From Butyrivibrio sp. AE3004 (lineage in GTDB: Bacteria > Bacillota > Clostridia > Lachnospirales > Lachnospiraceae): a stretch of 64,000 nt of DNA. Position 1 is the first letter of the stretch. Every line of letters begins with the position of its first letter. Below, one piece after another: positions 17,658 through 27,240 of the stretch. The DNA lies in NCBI RefSeq assembly GCF_000703165.1, contig NZ_JNLQ01000002.1:2666001-2730000 (forward strand), in the 5' to 3' direction. Under the pieces are notes generated by a model, which was not told the origin of the DNA, did not search any database, and worked only from the letters and a program-made list of their open reading frames with translations. The position numbers and the translations under genes are program-made.

Positions 17658-18383
17658 TTATTTAAGCCAGTTATCCTTGTCAGACTTAAGGTATGCCTTG
17701 AACATCTCAAGGTCATCCTTTGTAGTAAGCTTGATATTCTTATCGGAGCCTGCTGCAAAATAGAGCTTTTCTCCAAGGTCAACCATCATTGTATTTGTAT
17801 AAGCACTGCCCTTGATGCCGATTTCTTTCTCAAAAGCTTCATGATATGCCCAGTCGAGCTTGCCGAATTTATATGCCTGAGGTGTTGAAACTCTTCTTAA
17901 TGTTTCTCTTGGAATATACTTCTTGGTAGTGCCTTCTTCCTCCTCGTTGACTACAAAGATCTGCTCATTGTAAGGAAGGGACGTAACAGCATTGCCATGC
18001 TTTTTGCAGACAACGATTACATCTGACAGAACCATCTCATCAACGAGAGGTCTGATACCGTCATGAATGATTATGATATCGTCATCATTTGCCTTACCCT
18101 CTAAGTTGAATACACCGTTTCTGATGGATTCCTGTCCGCTCTCGCCTCCGGCAACTATCCATTTAAGCTTTGTTATATTAAACTGCTTGGCATAAGCCCA
18201 GACCATATCCTGCCAACCATCTATGCACACAAGCTCAATAGCATCAATCTGTGGATGCTTCTGAAAGCCCTCCAGAGTATAGATAAGAACGGGCTTATCA
18301 TAGACATTTATAAACTGCTTTGGAATGTCCTGCTGCATACGATGTCCTGAACCACCTGCAATGATAATCGCTATATTTGCCAT
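17658..18383 (-). CDS. IspD/TarI-family cytidylyltransferase
   Basis: 241 residues, the family's usual length. The nucleotide-binding loop AGGSGHRM is at 9-16 and PKQF at 21-24; later come IIHDGIRPLVDE, RRVSTPQAYKF and NIKLTTKDDL. These enzymes couple CTP to a polyol or erythritol phosphate. Its place between LicD and SDR genes in a glycan locus favours a TarI-like role making a CDP-alditol (such as CDP-ribitol) over the MEP-pathway IspD role. That is inference: sequence alone does not separate the two reliably. GGAG lies 8 bases before the ATG. Confidence 0.85.
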   Translation of the reverse strand: MANIAIIIAGGSGHRMQQDIPKQFINVYDKPVLIYTLEGFQKHPQIDAIELVCIDGWQDMVWAYAKQFNITKLKWIVAGGESGQESIRNGVFNLEGKANDDDIIIIHDGIRPLVDEMVLSDVIVVCKKHGNAVTSLPYNEQIFVVNEEEEGTTKKYIPRETLRRVSTPQAYKFGKLDWAYHEAFEKEIGIKGSAYTNTMMVDLGEKLYFAAGSDKNIKLTTKDDLEMFKAYLKSDKDNWLK

Positions 18384-18425
18384 ATCTTGTTCTCCTTTTT
18401 CCTTATCTTCCTTTTTCCGATGCCA

Positions 18426-19349
18426 TCAATCCTTCCCAAATTTCAAGGCAACAGCCGAATGAATCTCTCTGTCCTCTTTTTTTGGAATCTGCATATAATT
18501 CGGTCCGTAAAGAATCTCCATGTACTTTTCCGTTCCCTTGGGAATTCTCACATCAACACCCTCAAAAACAGCTTTTCGGGATTTACACATATCCTCCCGT
18601 TTGTACATCTCTCCGAAATAATGCTTTCTGCCGCTTGGAATGCATACAAGCTGCGAGTTCTCCTGTTTGCAAAAGGAATACCAGTAAATAACTCTCTTTG
18701 CCATACTATCCAGGCTTCTCCATTTGAAAAGTCTGCCTATCTTCATCTTTTTTGCAAAGGCTGCCTTTAACACTTCATTAACCGATAAATATGGCCGAAG
18801 CGCTTTCCAATCCTCTGCAGTCTTCCTACAGGTAAGGATGTATCCAAGTGCCAGGCACAATCCTCCGTGAAGCTTTCGTTTAAGTCCACTGTCATAGGTG
18901 TTTTCAAGAACGAATATATCAATAAAAATACCTGTGTCCTTCATCGTAAGTTCATTAAAGGCTTTATAAACAGTACCCTTTTTCTTTATCTGAACATGGG
19001 TCATTCCATATCCCCTGCCAAACTCGGGTCCGCAAAGAACATACTTATCTCCCAGCCTTTCATTAAACACTCTTTTCAAATGTTCAAAGTCACGCCTGGG
19101 CATATTGATGTCTATATCATCATCCCATGGAATAAAGCCCTGATGCCTGATGGCTCCGAGAACAGAACCGCCGCTTAATGTATAGAATATATTTTCTTCT
19201 TCAAAAACTTTTATAAAGTCCTTCAGCATCTCCAGAAGAGTCTGCTGAAGTCTTTTTAACTGCTCATCATTTAATTCAAAGGTTCCGGGTGCCCCGCGAA
19301 AACCGGTCTTAAAGAAATGTCTCTTATCTCCCGAACCTATGGCTTTCAT
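18426..19349 (-). CDS. LicD-family phosphotransferase
   Basis: 307 residues from the ATG at 19347-19349; a GTG 9 bases earlier has no better ribosome site. The LicD core is clear: FYTLSGGSVLGAIRH followed by IPWDDDIDINMPRRDF, whose Asp cluster binds the metal and nucleotide. LicD proteins transfer phosphocholine or phospho-alditols from CDP donors to glycans; the human homologues fukutin and FKRP transfer ribitol-5-phosphate. Here the donor is plausibly made by the IspD-like enzyme encoded 42 bases downstream. No choline kinase or transporter is visible, which argues against phosphocholine. Confidence 0.88.
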   Translation of the reverse strand: MKAIGSGDKRHFFKTGFRGAPGTFELNDEQLKRLQQTLLEMLKDFIKVFEEENIFYTLSGGSVLGAIRHQGFIPWDDDIDINMPRRDFEHLKRVFNERLGDKYVLCGPEFGRGYGMTHVQIKKKGTVYKAFNELTMKDTGIFIDIFVLENTYDSGLKRKLHGGLCLALGYILTCRKTAEDWKALRPYLSVNEVLKAAFAKKMKIGRLFKWRSLDSMAKRVIYWYSFCKQENSQLVCIPSGRKHYFGEMYKREDMCKSRKAVFEGVDVRIPKGTEKYMEILYGPNYMQIPKKEDREIHSAVALKFGKD

Positions 19350-19387
19350 TTTTCCCACTTTTTTAAATTCCCACTAATTCTGTATGA

Positions 19388-20197
19388 TCAGAAGCTGTGA
19401 TCATATTTTTTATGAAAGAGCTTCGCTGCAAGGAATGCTCCTCCCTTTTTTAACCAGTTGACTGTCTCAATGTGTACACAGGACAGTTCCTGAATCTGGT
19501 ATCTGGGAATGGTTCCTGATGTGATCTGATAATCAAGCCACACGTTAAAAATGAGCTCTGCAATTCTTCCAATGTAGCGCCCCTGATATGCATTCAGGTT
19601 GTTTTGAGGACATCTGGATTCAACCTCTGAAAGTATGCTAAAAAGCCACTCACAGTATTTATCAAGGATATCCTTGCGCATTATCATCATATTAAACATA
19701 TGTCCTGAGGTCTGTGTCATAACCTTCTCAAATGATTCCACATACTCCGGATACATGTCCTTTATCACCTTACCTGTCTCATCAAGCTGCTCCACATAGT
19801 GGGTATGAGCATAATGTGACTGCAAGGTCTCTATATAATATTTTCTCTTTTTAGGTACTATAATACAATTCTTTGCCAGAAGACGCTTGATTTCTTCTCC
19901 GCCTATAATTCTGTTGAACGGATCCTCTTCACCCCTTGTCTCAGGTGAAGCAAAATATCTTCTGTAGTGAACTAAACCAATATAATCAGCCTTCAGATTC
20001 TTCCAAGCCCAGTAGAGGCCTGTAAGCTCACAATAGCTGCTGTTTTTCAGTGAAATATTGTCCCCCGTATTGTCCTTTTCATAAGGTGTGCTCGCAGCCT
20101 TCTTCATAGCCGCTCCCACCTGTAAAGGCATGTACACCGGATCACTTGGCATTCTGTATTTTTTTGTAGTTGCTATAATGATCTTAATATCGGGCAT
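19388..20197 (-). CDS. DUF4422 family putative glycosyltransferase
   Basis: 269 residues from the ATG at 20195-20197 (GAAGG 9 bases upstream). IKIIIATTKKYRMP at the start, DNTGDNISLKNSSYCELTGL and IGLVHYRRYF are hallmarks of DUF4422, found almost only in capsule and exopolysaccharide clusters and believed to be glycosyltransferases related to galactosyltransferases. It lies between a GT11 and LicD genes on one transcript. No signal peptide or membrane segment, so it acts in the cytoplasm. Sugar specificity is unknown. Confidence 0.82.
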   Translation of the reverse strand: MPDIKIIIATTKKYRMPSDPVYMPLQVGAAMKKAASTPYEKDNTGDNISLKNSSYCELTGLYWAWKNLKADYIGLVHYRRYFASPETRGEEDPFNRIIGGEEIKRLLAKNCIIVPKKRKYYIETLQSHYAHTHYVEQLDETGKVIKDMYPEYVESFEKVMTQTSGHMFNMMIMRKDILDKYCEWLFSILSEVESRCPQNNLNAYQGRYIGRIAELIFNVWLDYQITSGTIPRYQIQELSCVHIETVNWLKKGGAFLAAKLFHKKYDHSF

Positions 20198-20243
20198 CTG
20201 CCGCATCCTTCTTCATACAATAATCAATAACTAAATGTCTATT

Positions 20244-21158
20244 TTACCGCATTTTGCCATCTTTGTCCACGAGCACCCATGAAGGCCAGTATTCATGCAT
20301 AAGACTCGGGTCTACAGGCTGATTATTTCGCATCGTAAGTGTCCTTACAAGCTTCTTGTCTTTTCTGCGGTTAAGTCTGGCTCCCCAAAACGAAAATGTT
20401 GAATTGGCACAGATATTCCCCATGCAATGACTCATCAACTGGATATCCAGCAGTGAGTGCTTTCCTGTGTTGTGTTCAACAATCGTGTATCTTCCGGGAT
20501 CCGCATACTTCTGTCTTGCGTAATCAGGATCGTTTGTAAAAATATAAAAGTGCGTATCGGGATCAAGTGCCCTGAAATATTCCATTGCACTCTCATAATA
20601 CTCCTCAGTTGCAATATTACCGAAAAGAGCCGCATTTTCAGGATCAAGATAATCCCCTCTTCTGATGTGAACGCTTACACTGGGAATATTCTCCATCTCA
20701 TTCATAAGGTTCATATTTTTTATATTTATCTCAGGGTCGGGATGTGTAGGAAAAACAAACAAATCCTGAAGTTCTTCCATGATATCATCATAATATTTCT
20801 GGCATGCAAAGTATCCTTCTATATATTTATCCTTAAGCTCAAATATTTCGGGATGATACATGCAGCTCTCAGAAAATCTTTTGCTCGCAGAAGGAACCAG
20901 CTTTTCCATTACCTTCCTTGCAACGCCCCTATCAAGGAAATATGCCCTCTCTTCATCAGTGCAAACGGGAAGCGGCAGATTTGGGAAATAAGAAAGTTCT
21001 AAATCCCTCTTTGCAAGAACCCCGTCCTGGGTGGTCTTATTGAACCATGATGTATCAAGTTTTACATTCTTATCAGCACCGGCTTTTTTTAGTTTCCTGT
21101 ACATTGCGTACTGCTGCATCTGATTTCCCAGTCCGCCGGCAATCTGTATTATTAGCAT
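20244..21158 (-). CDS. GT11 alpha-1,2-fucosyltransferase family protein
   Basis: 304 residues. The N-terminal loop IIQIAGGLGNQMQQYAMYR and the donor-binding motif VSVHIRRGDYLDP (HxRRGDY) identify GT11. Later, MSHCMGNICANSTFSFWGA matches the family's third motif. Members transfer L-fucose from GDP-fucose to galactose. Its start overlaps the previous stop by one base (TAATG), with AAAGGAG upstream, so translation is coupled. A second GT11 lies at 30199-31068. No GDP-fucose synthesis gene is visible in the window. Confidence 0.9.
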   Translation of the reverse strand: MLIIQIAGGLGNQMQQYAMYRKLKKAGADKNVKLDTSWFNKTTQDGVLAKRDLELSYFPNLPLPVCTDEERAYFLDRGVARKVMEKLVPSASKRFSESCMYHPEIFELKDKYIEGYFACQKYYDDIMEELQDLFVFPTHPDPEINIKNMNLMNEMENIPSVSVHIRRGDYLDPENAALFGNIATEEYYESAMEYFRALDPDTHFYIFTNDPDYARQKYADPGRYTIVEHNTGKHSLLDIQLMSHCMGNICANSTFSFWGARLNRRKDKKLVRTLTMRNNQPVDPSLMHEYWPSWVLVDKDGKMR

Positions 21159-22369
21159 TAAACAAGCTCCTTTATAAGACGCGCGTTTTCTACAGCACGC
21201 TTTTTATATTCAGGCATTATCTCCTGTAATCTCTTTCTTATATCATCCTCGTTCTCAAGAATAAAGCGAAAGGCCTCTGCAAGGTCATCATCCGTCTCAA
21301 GCTTTTGAACGGGAACCACATATTTCTCATCTGTCCCGAAAAGATCCGTTGCAATCCCCCGTGACTTAACGGAATACCCTAAAACAAGGGTAGGTACGCA
21401 GGTTGAATAGGCTGCTATTGTGGAATGAGTCCTTGCGCCGATAAAAATTCTGCAGGCGCTTATTATGCCTTTTAATTCCTCAGCGGAAGCATCGCGCCCA
21501 AGAATAACCCTGCCTGTATCCTTGAATTCTTCATAAAGCTTCTGAAGCGGCTCTCTATCATCATTGCTCCTCCAGACCACATGCGGAATAAGAGCAACCT
21601 TTGCTCCCTCAATATTTTCAAGAATATACTTTATAAGATTTCTGTAATTGTTCATGGTTATTCCGGGTCTTGATTCTTTTCCCTGAACCATGGGACTTAC
21701 ATTTAATCCTATAGTATTGTCTTTGACAAACCCTTGAGGAAGTCCGCTTTTCTTAACAGGAAGTACAAAAGCAGGGTCCGGGCAGAGCTTTACCTTCTCA
21801 GCAGGTATTCCGCCCTTTAGCATTCCCTCGTAGGATATAGACTCTCTAACTGTTATAAGGTCAAACTTCATAAGATCGTCTTTAAGTGATGCAACCGTAT
21901 CCGGTTCAACAGAGCATCCCATAAGAACAGAGGACATACTCTTTTCCAAAAAAGCTTCATGCGCAAGCTTTAAGTCATTTACCATTTCGGGATAGCAGTA
22001 ATTGTCTCCGCCTATAGATACGGCAATCGGCCTTTTATATGAACCTGCTTTTTTCAGCACATCCTTAAACTGATATCTCAAAAAAGATACCGCATCACCG
22101 GTAAGTTTTCTGTAAACATAATACAAAATATGAGGAATAAGGTCATTTGCGATTATTCTCTCCTGAACAATCTCACACTCGTTCTTTTTTACCCTCTCTC
22201 CAAGTCCGTACATCATATCCTGCTCCCGGCTGTTGGAAATTATCACAGGGGGTATATAGTTTTCGTTTGCACATATGGAAGTCAGCGCCTCAAGGGTGGC
22301 ATCAGCTATTGCCTCACATCCATGATTGCCGCTTCCTGCGTGCATATAAAATAAAAGTTGTCGATCCAT
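21158..22369 (-). CDS. Polysaccharide pyruvyl transferase family protein (CsaB/WcaK-like)
   Basis: 403 residues from the ATG at 22367-22369 (GAGG 7 bases upstream, overlapping the end of the DUF6056 gene). The opening LLFYMHAGSGNHGCEAIADA and the C-terminal FIGARTHSTIAAYSTCVPTLVL motif are typical of the family. Weakly similar at most to the 5584-6693 protein, so it probably has a different acceptor. Expected to add a pyruvate ketal to a sugar of the repeat unit, giving it negative charge, although some members use other substrates. Confidence 0.83.
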   Translation of the reverse strand: MDRQLLFYMHAGSGNHGCEAIADATLEALTSICANENYIPPVIISNSREQDMMYGLGERVKKNECEIVQERIIANDLIPHILYYVYRKLTGDAVSFLRYQFKDVLKKAGSYKRPIAVSIGGDNYCYPEMVNDLKLAHEAFLEKSMSSVLMGCSVEPDTVASLKDDLMKFDLITVRESISYEGMLKGGIPAEKVKLCPDPAFVLPVKKSGLPQGFVKDNTIGLNVSPMVQGKESRPGITMNNYRNLIKYILENIEGAKVALIPHVVWRSNDDREPLQKLYEEFKDTGRVILGRDASAEELKGIISACRIFIGARTHSTIAAYSTCVPTLVLGYSVKSRGIATDLFGTDEKYVVPVQKLETDDDLAEAFRFILENEDDIRKRLQEIMPEYKKRAVENARLIKELV

Positions 22370-22371
22370 TA

Positions 22372-23757
22372 TCAATCCTCATCAAAGGCATCAGGGTCTA
22401 TTCCCGAAACTGTCTTAAAGCCATAGTAATTTGCTATCATCTGGTTGTTCCAATTTTGCCAATCCTCAGTGACGTCGCATTCAAAGGCTGCCGAATACCT
22501 GTTATCAAATTGCTCGTGAAGCATGGGAATCTCAACATCCTCAGCGCCTTCCTCTGCTTTTGATTCAAGATAATCAAAGCGTCTTGTCTCATCACGATAT
22601 ATTCTGGCGAGATTTGCCCCGTTTTCTATGTAAGAAAATGCCATGTAAATAAGCAGCGCAGCTACAGTTCCCAGCTTTAAAGTCTTTAGGATGACATGAC
22701 TGTCTTCTCCCCTGCTTCCCGTATTAATACATGCATAGCCCTGAACTATCGCCACCGTTAAAAATATCCCTGCTCCGAAATACGCCCTGACCTGAGGTGT
22801 TACCGTCAAAATGAGGCTGTATGCCGTTGCAAAAAATATAAATGTAAACAGTATCATTTCCTTAAGCGCTTCAAAGTTTCTGCCCTGCACCTTCAGGAAA
22901 ATAAAGATAACAGTAAGAACTATCAGCATGACCATAAACTCTTCCTTGAGCGTCAGCGTTATTTTTAAAAATCTTGCAGCAAGCGCCAAAATCCCCGTAT
23001 TGGATTCTTCCATATACTGAACTCTTATCTTATTTCCGGGTGCAAGTACCATTATTCCAAGTCCGAGCGCAGTACCTATGGCAGCAGAAATAGTCCATGT
23101 AAACACCTTTTTATAATAGGCAATAAGAATCAGCATCATAAGGAAAAGTCCGCCGCTGGTATTTTCATTGCACCATCCGGATACAACTCCCAGAAGAAAA
23201 AATCCCACGCATCTTACACCAGCATTTTTCCCCACATCCATAACTCCTGAGATACTGCTTCTGTATGCTCTTCTGTAGAGCGTGATCATTGTCATTACAA
23301 TCGTTGTTGTAAAAAGATAGTTACATGCTCCTGTTTCCCACAGAACTGTCTGCCCAAAGGATATCCCTGTCAGCCATATAAGAAGTACGGACAGAATGTA
23401 ATTTTTAACGTTATAATGAATATTTGTATCCGCATTTAAATATATAAGCAGAGTCAGTACCGTAAACACCGCCGACGAAATAAGATTAAAGAACACTCTT
23501 CCGCCAAAGGTATGCATATCAATAAACATGCATATTCTAAGCATTATATGAGCAACAGACCTACCGGTCCATGTCATATACTGGTTATGCTCCTGGGAAA
23601 ACAGTTCAAAAAAGTTCCCCGCACTCTGAACCTCCTTACCATAGGACAAGTCATCCATAAGCATGGGGGTAAGCATCTCATATATAAAAATTGTAATAAA
23701 GCATATTAAAACCGAAAACAGAAACAGTTTTTTTCTTGTGTTTTCTTCTTTTATCAT
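22372..23757 (-). CDS. DUF6056 family polytopic membrane protein
   Basis: 461 residues from the ATG at 23755-23757, which overlaps the preceding stop as ATGA; ATGs 12 and 48 bases earlier are alternatives. About 11 membrane segments. The first outside loop, LMDDLSYGKEV followed by HNQYMTWTGRSVAHIMLR, is the DUF6056 hallmark and has the early acidic pair seen in GT-C membrane glycosyltransferases. A cytoplasmic or exterior tail of about 70 residues ends the protein. Probably uses a polyprenyl-phosphate sugar donor to decorate the exported glycan (inference); no member's function is known to me. Confidence 0.75.
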   Translation of the reverse strand: MIKEENTRKKLFLFSVLICFITIFIYEMLTPMLMDDLSYGKEVQSAGNFFELFSQEHNQYMTWTGRSVAHIMLRICMFIDMHTFGGRVFFNLISSAVFTVLTLLIYLNADTNIHYNVKNYILSVLLIWLTGISFGQTVLWETGACNYLFTTTIVMTMITLYRRAYRSSISGVMDVGKNAGVRCVGFFLLGVVSGWCNENTSGGLFLMMLILIAYYKKVFTWTISAAIGTALGLGIMVLAPGNKIRVQYMEESNTGILALAARFLKITLTLKEEFMVMLIVLTVIFIFLKVQGRNFEALKEMILFTFIFFATAYSLILTVTPQVRAYFGAGIFLTVAIVQGYACINTGSRGEDSHVILKTLKLGTVAALLIYMAFSYIENGANLARIYRDETRRFDYLESKAEEGAEDVEIPMLHEQFDNRYSAAFECDVTEDWQNWNNQMIANYYGFKTVSGIDPDAFDED

Positions 23758-24794
23758 CTCTTTTTCCATTGTCCGTATAATTTGATGTAGAGTCCCGGGC
23801 TGCATGAAAATATTGCCACCTTTATCTTGTAGCCAAAAGAAAGGCGTCCGTAGGCACCGGCAACACCCATTGCCCTTTTTATCTCATCCTTTGCAAATAA
23901 AACAACCTTATCCTTCATGGCTCCGGAAAGAGCCCCGTCCCTATTTTCGCTCATATAATAGGATTTAGCAAATTTTGATACAACAAGAAGAGCTGCCATG
24001 GTCTTAATTACAGCAAACCTGACGTTTGCTTCAGAGGAAATCCCATGTTTCATTTTAGAGATACGCTCCTCTGCTATGTCCCAACACTTTATCTGGTCAA
24101 GATATGAGGGCTTAAACTGCGTAAGCATAGCACCACTGTCATTATAATTATATTTATATCCATCGCCCTCTATCAGGCTTATACATTTTCTGTCACATAC
24201 CTTTATCAGAGCATCCAGCAAAAAAAGCATGTCCTCCCCGATAGTTAAGCCCTCGGGAAATCTGATCTTCTTTCCATCATCAAGCAGTTCTCTTAAGAAA
24301 AGCTTTCCCCATACATGAGTATCTTCGGAAAGTATGCCGTCCTCTATGTATCTGTGCCCGGTAACAGGCTCAGCTGAGCTTATTTTTCCATCCATTATAA
24401 CAATTGATGAAGCGTTCCTTAGTGCCGACTCCAAAAGGTCTGAAATATAATGATCACCTACAAGATCATCAGCATCAACAAAAGCGATATATCGTCCACA
24501 GGAATTCTCTATTCCGATATTCCTTGCTTTTGATACACCGCCGTTTTTTACATGAAAAACCCTTAAATACTGGATATTATCACTTAATCTGTCGCAGATT
24601 TCTCCCGTAGAGTCGGTGGAACCGTCATCAACGATGACTATTTCCATTATATCACTGCAATCTGCTGCCATATCCTTTACATAATCGGATATTTTCTGAG
24701 CACACACTGACTTAACACAGTCCTCAATGTAATCCTGTGCCCGGTAAGCCGGTATTATAACACTGACCATAGGTTTTCCCATGATTGTATTCAT
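23754..24794 (-). CDS. GT2 family glycosyltransferase
   Basis: 346 residues. GT-A fold motifs are VSVIIPAYRAQDYIEDC, IVDDGSTDSTGE and the metal-binding AFVDADD, followed by GEDMLFLLDA (catalytic-base ED motif). The ATG overlaps the previous gene's stop as TAATG, with GGGGG 7 bases upstream. Cytoplasmic, adding one sugar to a lipid-linked repeat unit; specificity unknown. Confidence 0.88.
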   Translation of the reverse strand: MNTIMGKPMVSVIIPAYRAQDYIEDCVKSVCAQKISDYVKDMAADCSDIMEIVIVDDGSTDSTGEICDRLSDNIQYLRVFHVKNGGVSKARNIGIENSCGRYIAFVDADDLVGDHYISDLLESALRNASSIVIMDGKISSAEPVTGHRYIEDGILSEDTHVWGKLFLRELLDDGKKIRFPEGLTIGEDMLFLLDALIKVCDRKCISLIEGDGYKYNYNDSGAMLTQFKPSYLDQIKCWDIAEERISKMKHGISSEANVRFAVIKTMAALLVVSKFAKSYYMSENRDGALSGAMKDKVVLFAKDEIKRAMGVAGAYGRLSFGYKIKVAIFSCSPGLYIKLYGQWKKR

Positions 24795-25828
24795 TAATGT
24801 GCCCCCGCAGTTACTCTGTCAAAACTTTTTATGATCATCCGAAGTATCAGTATCACAAGCGCATTCGGATGCTTCATACCAAAATATACCAGTTTGTTGG
24901 ACTTCTCAGACACCGTAACAGGTGTCCTTCTTATTACGTCCGCAACTTCCCCCTCAGCGAATATGCTTCTTACTATCCCGGTAATCTTCGGAGTATCTAT
25001 CCGAAGTACATTCTTCATAACAACAAAAAGCAGTCTTACATATTCCCTGTCCATTTGCTGCTTAGCATTCGCTACACCCTTCTTTTCCATGATATCAAGG
25101 AAAACATGATAATCCAACTTAATATTTTCAAGAAGCCTCTTATCATATCCGTGAGCCATGGAATCGCCTACCGTCCTGTAGTGATAAAAGTAACCGCCCT
25201 TAACAATAGTAACCCTGTCTGCATCCAGAATGCACGGAAGCATGATATTGACGTCCTCTCCCATCCTTATATCAAAATTCAGATACTGAAGATTATCCAA
25301 TATCAGCTCACGGGTGATAAGCTTCATGCACCTGGACATTATTATTGGTCTGTTTTCTTCCCCGAGAAGCCTTGTCCTTATTTCGGAAAGTTTTTCCTTT
25401 TCATAAACTCCCGGTGCGATTGGGTGTGCAACTTTTCTTTTCTCGTTCTTTTTTTCGATTATATAGTTACTACTGATTATCTCTCTGATTCCCGGGTCAC
25501 CACTTACATATTTCAATAGTTTCTCAACCATATCCGTATCTACCCAGTCATCACCGTCAACAAAAAGAGCATAACGGCCTGTTGCAGCCTTTATGCCCTC
25601 ACTCCATGCAGACATCAGGCCACCGTTTTTCTTATGAATAACACGAATGCGCTCATCCTTTGCTGCATATTCATCGCAGAGCTTCTCACTTCCATCGCTC
25701 GCACCATCATCCACAAGAATAATCTCTATATCCTTATATGTTTGATTTATTACGCTTTCAATGCAGTCGACCAGATATTCCCTGATATTATAGACAGTAA
25801 TAATAACGCTGACCTCTCTGTTTGCCAT
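24794..25828 (-). CDS. GT2 family glycosyltransferase
   Basis: 344 residues. Motifs are VSVIITVYNIREYLVDC, LVDDGASDGSEKLCDE and LFVDGDDWVD; the downstream MGEDVNIMLP carries the putative catalytic acid. It starts 2 bases after the preceding stop with GGAG 10 bases upstream. Related to, but clearly distinct from, the neighbouring GT2. The C-terminal tail is hydrophobic and basic and may be membrane-associated. Confidence 0.88.
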   Translation of the reverse strand: MANREVSVIITVYNIREYLVDCIESVINQTYKDIEIILVDDGASDGSEKLCDEYAAKDERIRVIHKKNGGLMSAWSEGIKAATGRYALFVDGDDWVDTDMVEKLLKYVSGDPGIREIISSNYIIEKKNEKRKVAHPIAPGVYEKEKLSEIRTRLLGEENRPIIMSRCMKLITRELILDNLQYLNFDIRMGEDVNIMLPCILDADRVTIVKGGYFYHYRTVGDSMAHGYDKRLLENIKLDYHVFLDIMEKKGVANAKQQMDREYVRLLFVVMKNVLRIDTPKITGIVRSIFAEGEVADVIRRTPVTVSEKSNKLVYFGMKHPNALVILILRMIIKSFDRVTAGAH

Positions 25829-25830
25829 AT

Positions 25831-27240
25831 TTAGCGTGCTCCTCTGCCAAAAAGAACAACTCCTACAGTTTTAATAAGTATTCTCACGTCAAGTCCGAGT
25901 GACCAGTTATCGATATACTGAAGATCCAGCTTAACAACATCATCAAAGTCATCAATGTCGCTTCGGCCGCTAATCTGCCACATTCCGGTAAGTCCAGGTG
26001 TCATACTGATTCTTCTTCTGTAATACTGATTATACTTCTCGAACTCATCCTCCGTCGGTGGTCTTGTTCCTACAAGACTCATATCTCCCTTAAATATGTT
26101 CAGGAACTGCGGAAGCTCATCAATACTCGTCTTTCTGATAAATGCTCCCACCTTGGTGATTCTGGGATCATCCTTCATCTTGAACATAAGACCGTTCATC
26201 TCATTCTGATCTTCAAGCTTACGCTTTACTTCCTCCGCATCAGTTCTCATGCTTCGGAATTTATAAATCTTGAATCTTCTGCCGTTTCTTCCGATACGAA
26301 CCTGTGAAAAGAAAACAGGGCCGGGAGAATCAAGCTTGATAGCAAGTGCCACAAAGGGAGTAACTATTCCCGTAAATACGAGTCCGACAGCCGCACCTAT
26401 AATATCCATAAGCCTCTTGATCATAAGTGCTCTGTATCTCTCTGTTCCGTGAATATAAGAGATAACAGAATAGGTTGCAAGGTTGCCAACCGAAGTGCTT
26501 CCCGCAATGTTCGGGAGCTCAACGCAGTAATGAACCGTCACACCCATGTCACCAAAAGCTGCGATCGTCTCATTTAAAGCCTTCTGACTTATATTGGGAG
26601 TATAAATAAATATCTCATCAACAGGATAGGAGGTCACGGTATCGATAATATTGTCTCTGTTGGCAATAACCTTAACACCTCTTATCTCCTCGCCTGACAT
26701 ATCCTCGTCAAGGCATACAGCACCCTCAATTGAATAGTTGAACTCAAGTCTGTGCTGAAGATGTCTTATGGTAGGCATCATCATCTCTTTTTCCGAAACG
26801 ACAAGGAGTTTTATTGCAGCGTCTCCGTTTTGCCAGTGGTTTTTGAGAATAACCTTTACCAGTTGATGAAACGTCAGCATCAAAATCGCATTGATAATTA
26901 TAAAATAGAACATAACCAGACGGGAGAACTGCTCAGCCAGCTTAAGTATATAAGCGACAGCAATTGTACCAAGGATGAGTACCAGTTCAAATCTTGCTAC
27001 AGCAGTTCCCTCCTTCCAGATGGTCCTCTTTAAAAAACCTCTGTTGGAATCGATTGTGAATGTATATATCGTACATACCAGAATCATCAGAACGCAGATA
27101 TAAAAGTGCATGTATTTATCCTGCATATCCCTGAAGTTCCAGAATCTGATATACGTCGCGAGCACGAATGAAATAATTATGGATATAATGTCCACTATCC
27201 ATAACGTATAATTAACCAGATATTTTGTTTTTCCTTGCAC
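25831..27240 (-). CDS. Polytopic initiating phosphoglycosyl transferase (WbaP/EpsL-like)
   Basis: 469 residues from the GTG at 27238-27240, chosen because GGAGG lies 6 bases upstream; it overlaps the end of the polymerase gene by 29 bases. Four or five N-terminal membrane segments, a central Rossmann-like CoA-binding-type domain (about 120-260), then the catalytic C-terminus: KRLMDIIGAAVGL, DSPGPVFFSQVRIGRNGRRF, YKFRSMRTDAEE, TSIDELPQFLNIFKGDMSL and RPPTEDEFEKY. These match the WbaP/WcaJ class, which transfers hexose-1-phosphate (commonly Gal or Glc) to undecaprenyl phosphate. It therefore begins a repeat unit. A second, smaller initiating enzyme at 46408-47046 suggests a separate glycan. Confidence 0.9.
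   Translation of the reverse strand: MQGKTKYLVNYTLWIVDIISIIISFVLATYIRFWNFRDMQDKYMHFYICVLMILVCTIYTFTIDSNRGFLKRTIWKEGTAVARFELVLILGTIAVAYILKLAEQFSRLVMFYFIIINAILMLTFHQLVKVILKNHWQNGDAAIKLLVVSEKEMMMPTIRHLQHRLEFNYSIEGAVCLDEDMSGEEIRGVKVIANRDNIIDTVTSYPVDEIFIYTPNISQKALNETIAAFGDMGVTVHYCVELPNIAGSTSVGNLATYSVISYIHGTERYRALMIKRLMDIIGAAVGLVFTGIVTPFVALAIKLDSPGPVFFSQVRIGRNGRRFKIYKFRSMRTDAEEVKRKLEDQNEMNGLMFKMKDDPRITKVGAFIRKTSIDELPQFLNIFKGDMSLVGTRPPTEDEFEKYNQYYRRRISMTPGLTGMWQISGRSDIDDFDDVVKLDLQYIDNWSLGLDVRILIKTVGVVLFGRGAR

Noticed and set aside
17658..18383. Calling the cytidylyltransferase the MEP-pathway enzyme IspD.
   Set aside because: The motifs cannot separate IspD from TarI; the LicD/SDR neighbours favour a CDP-alditol role, so only the family was named.
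20457..21002. A 181-residue plus-strand open frame opposite the first GT11 gene.
   Set aside because: It is antisense to a GT11 gene with clear motifs, and no domain or ribosome site supports it.
24785..25519. A 244-residue plus-strand open frame opposite a GT2 gene.
   Set aside because: It lies fully antisense to a well-supported glycosyltransferase with intact motifs and shows no family of its own.
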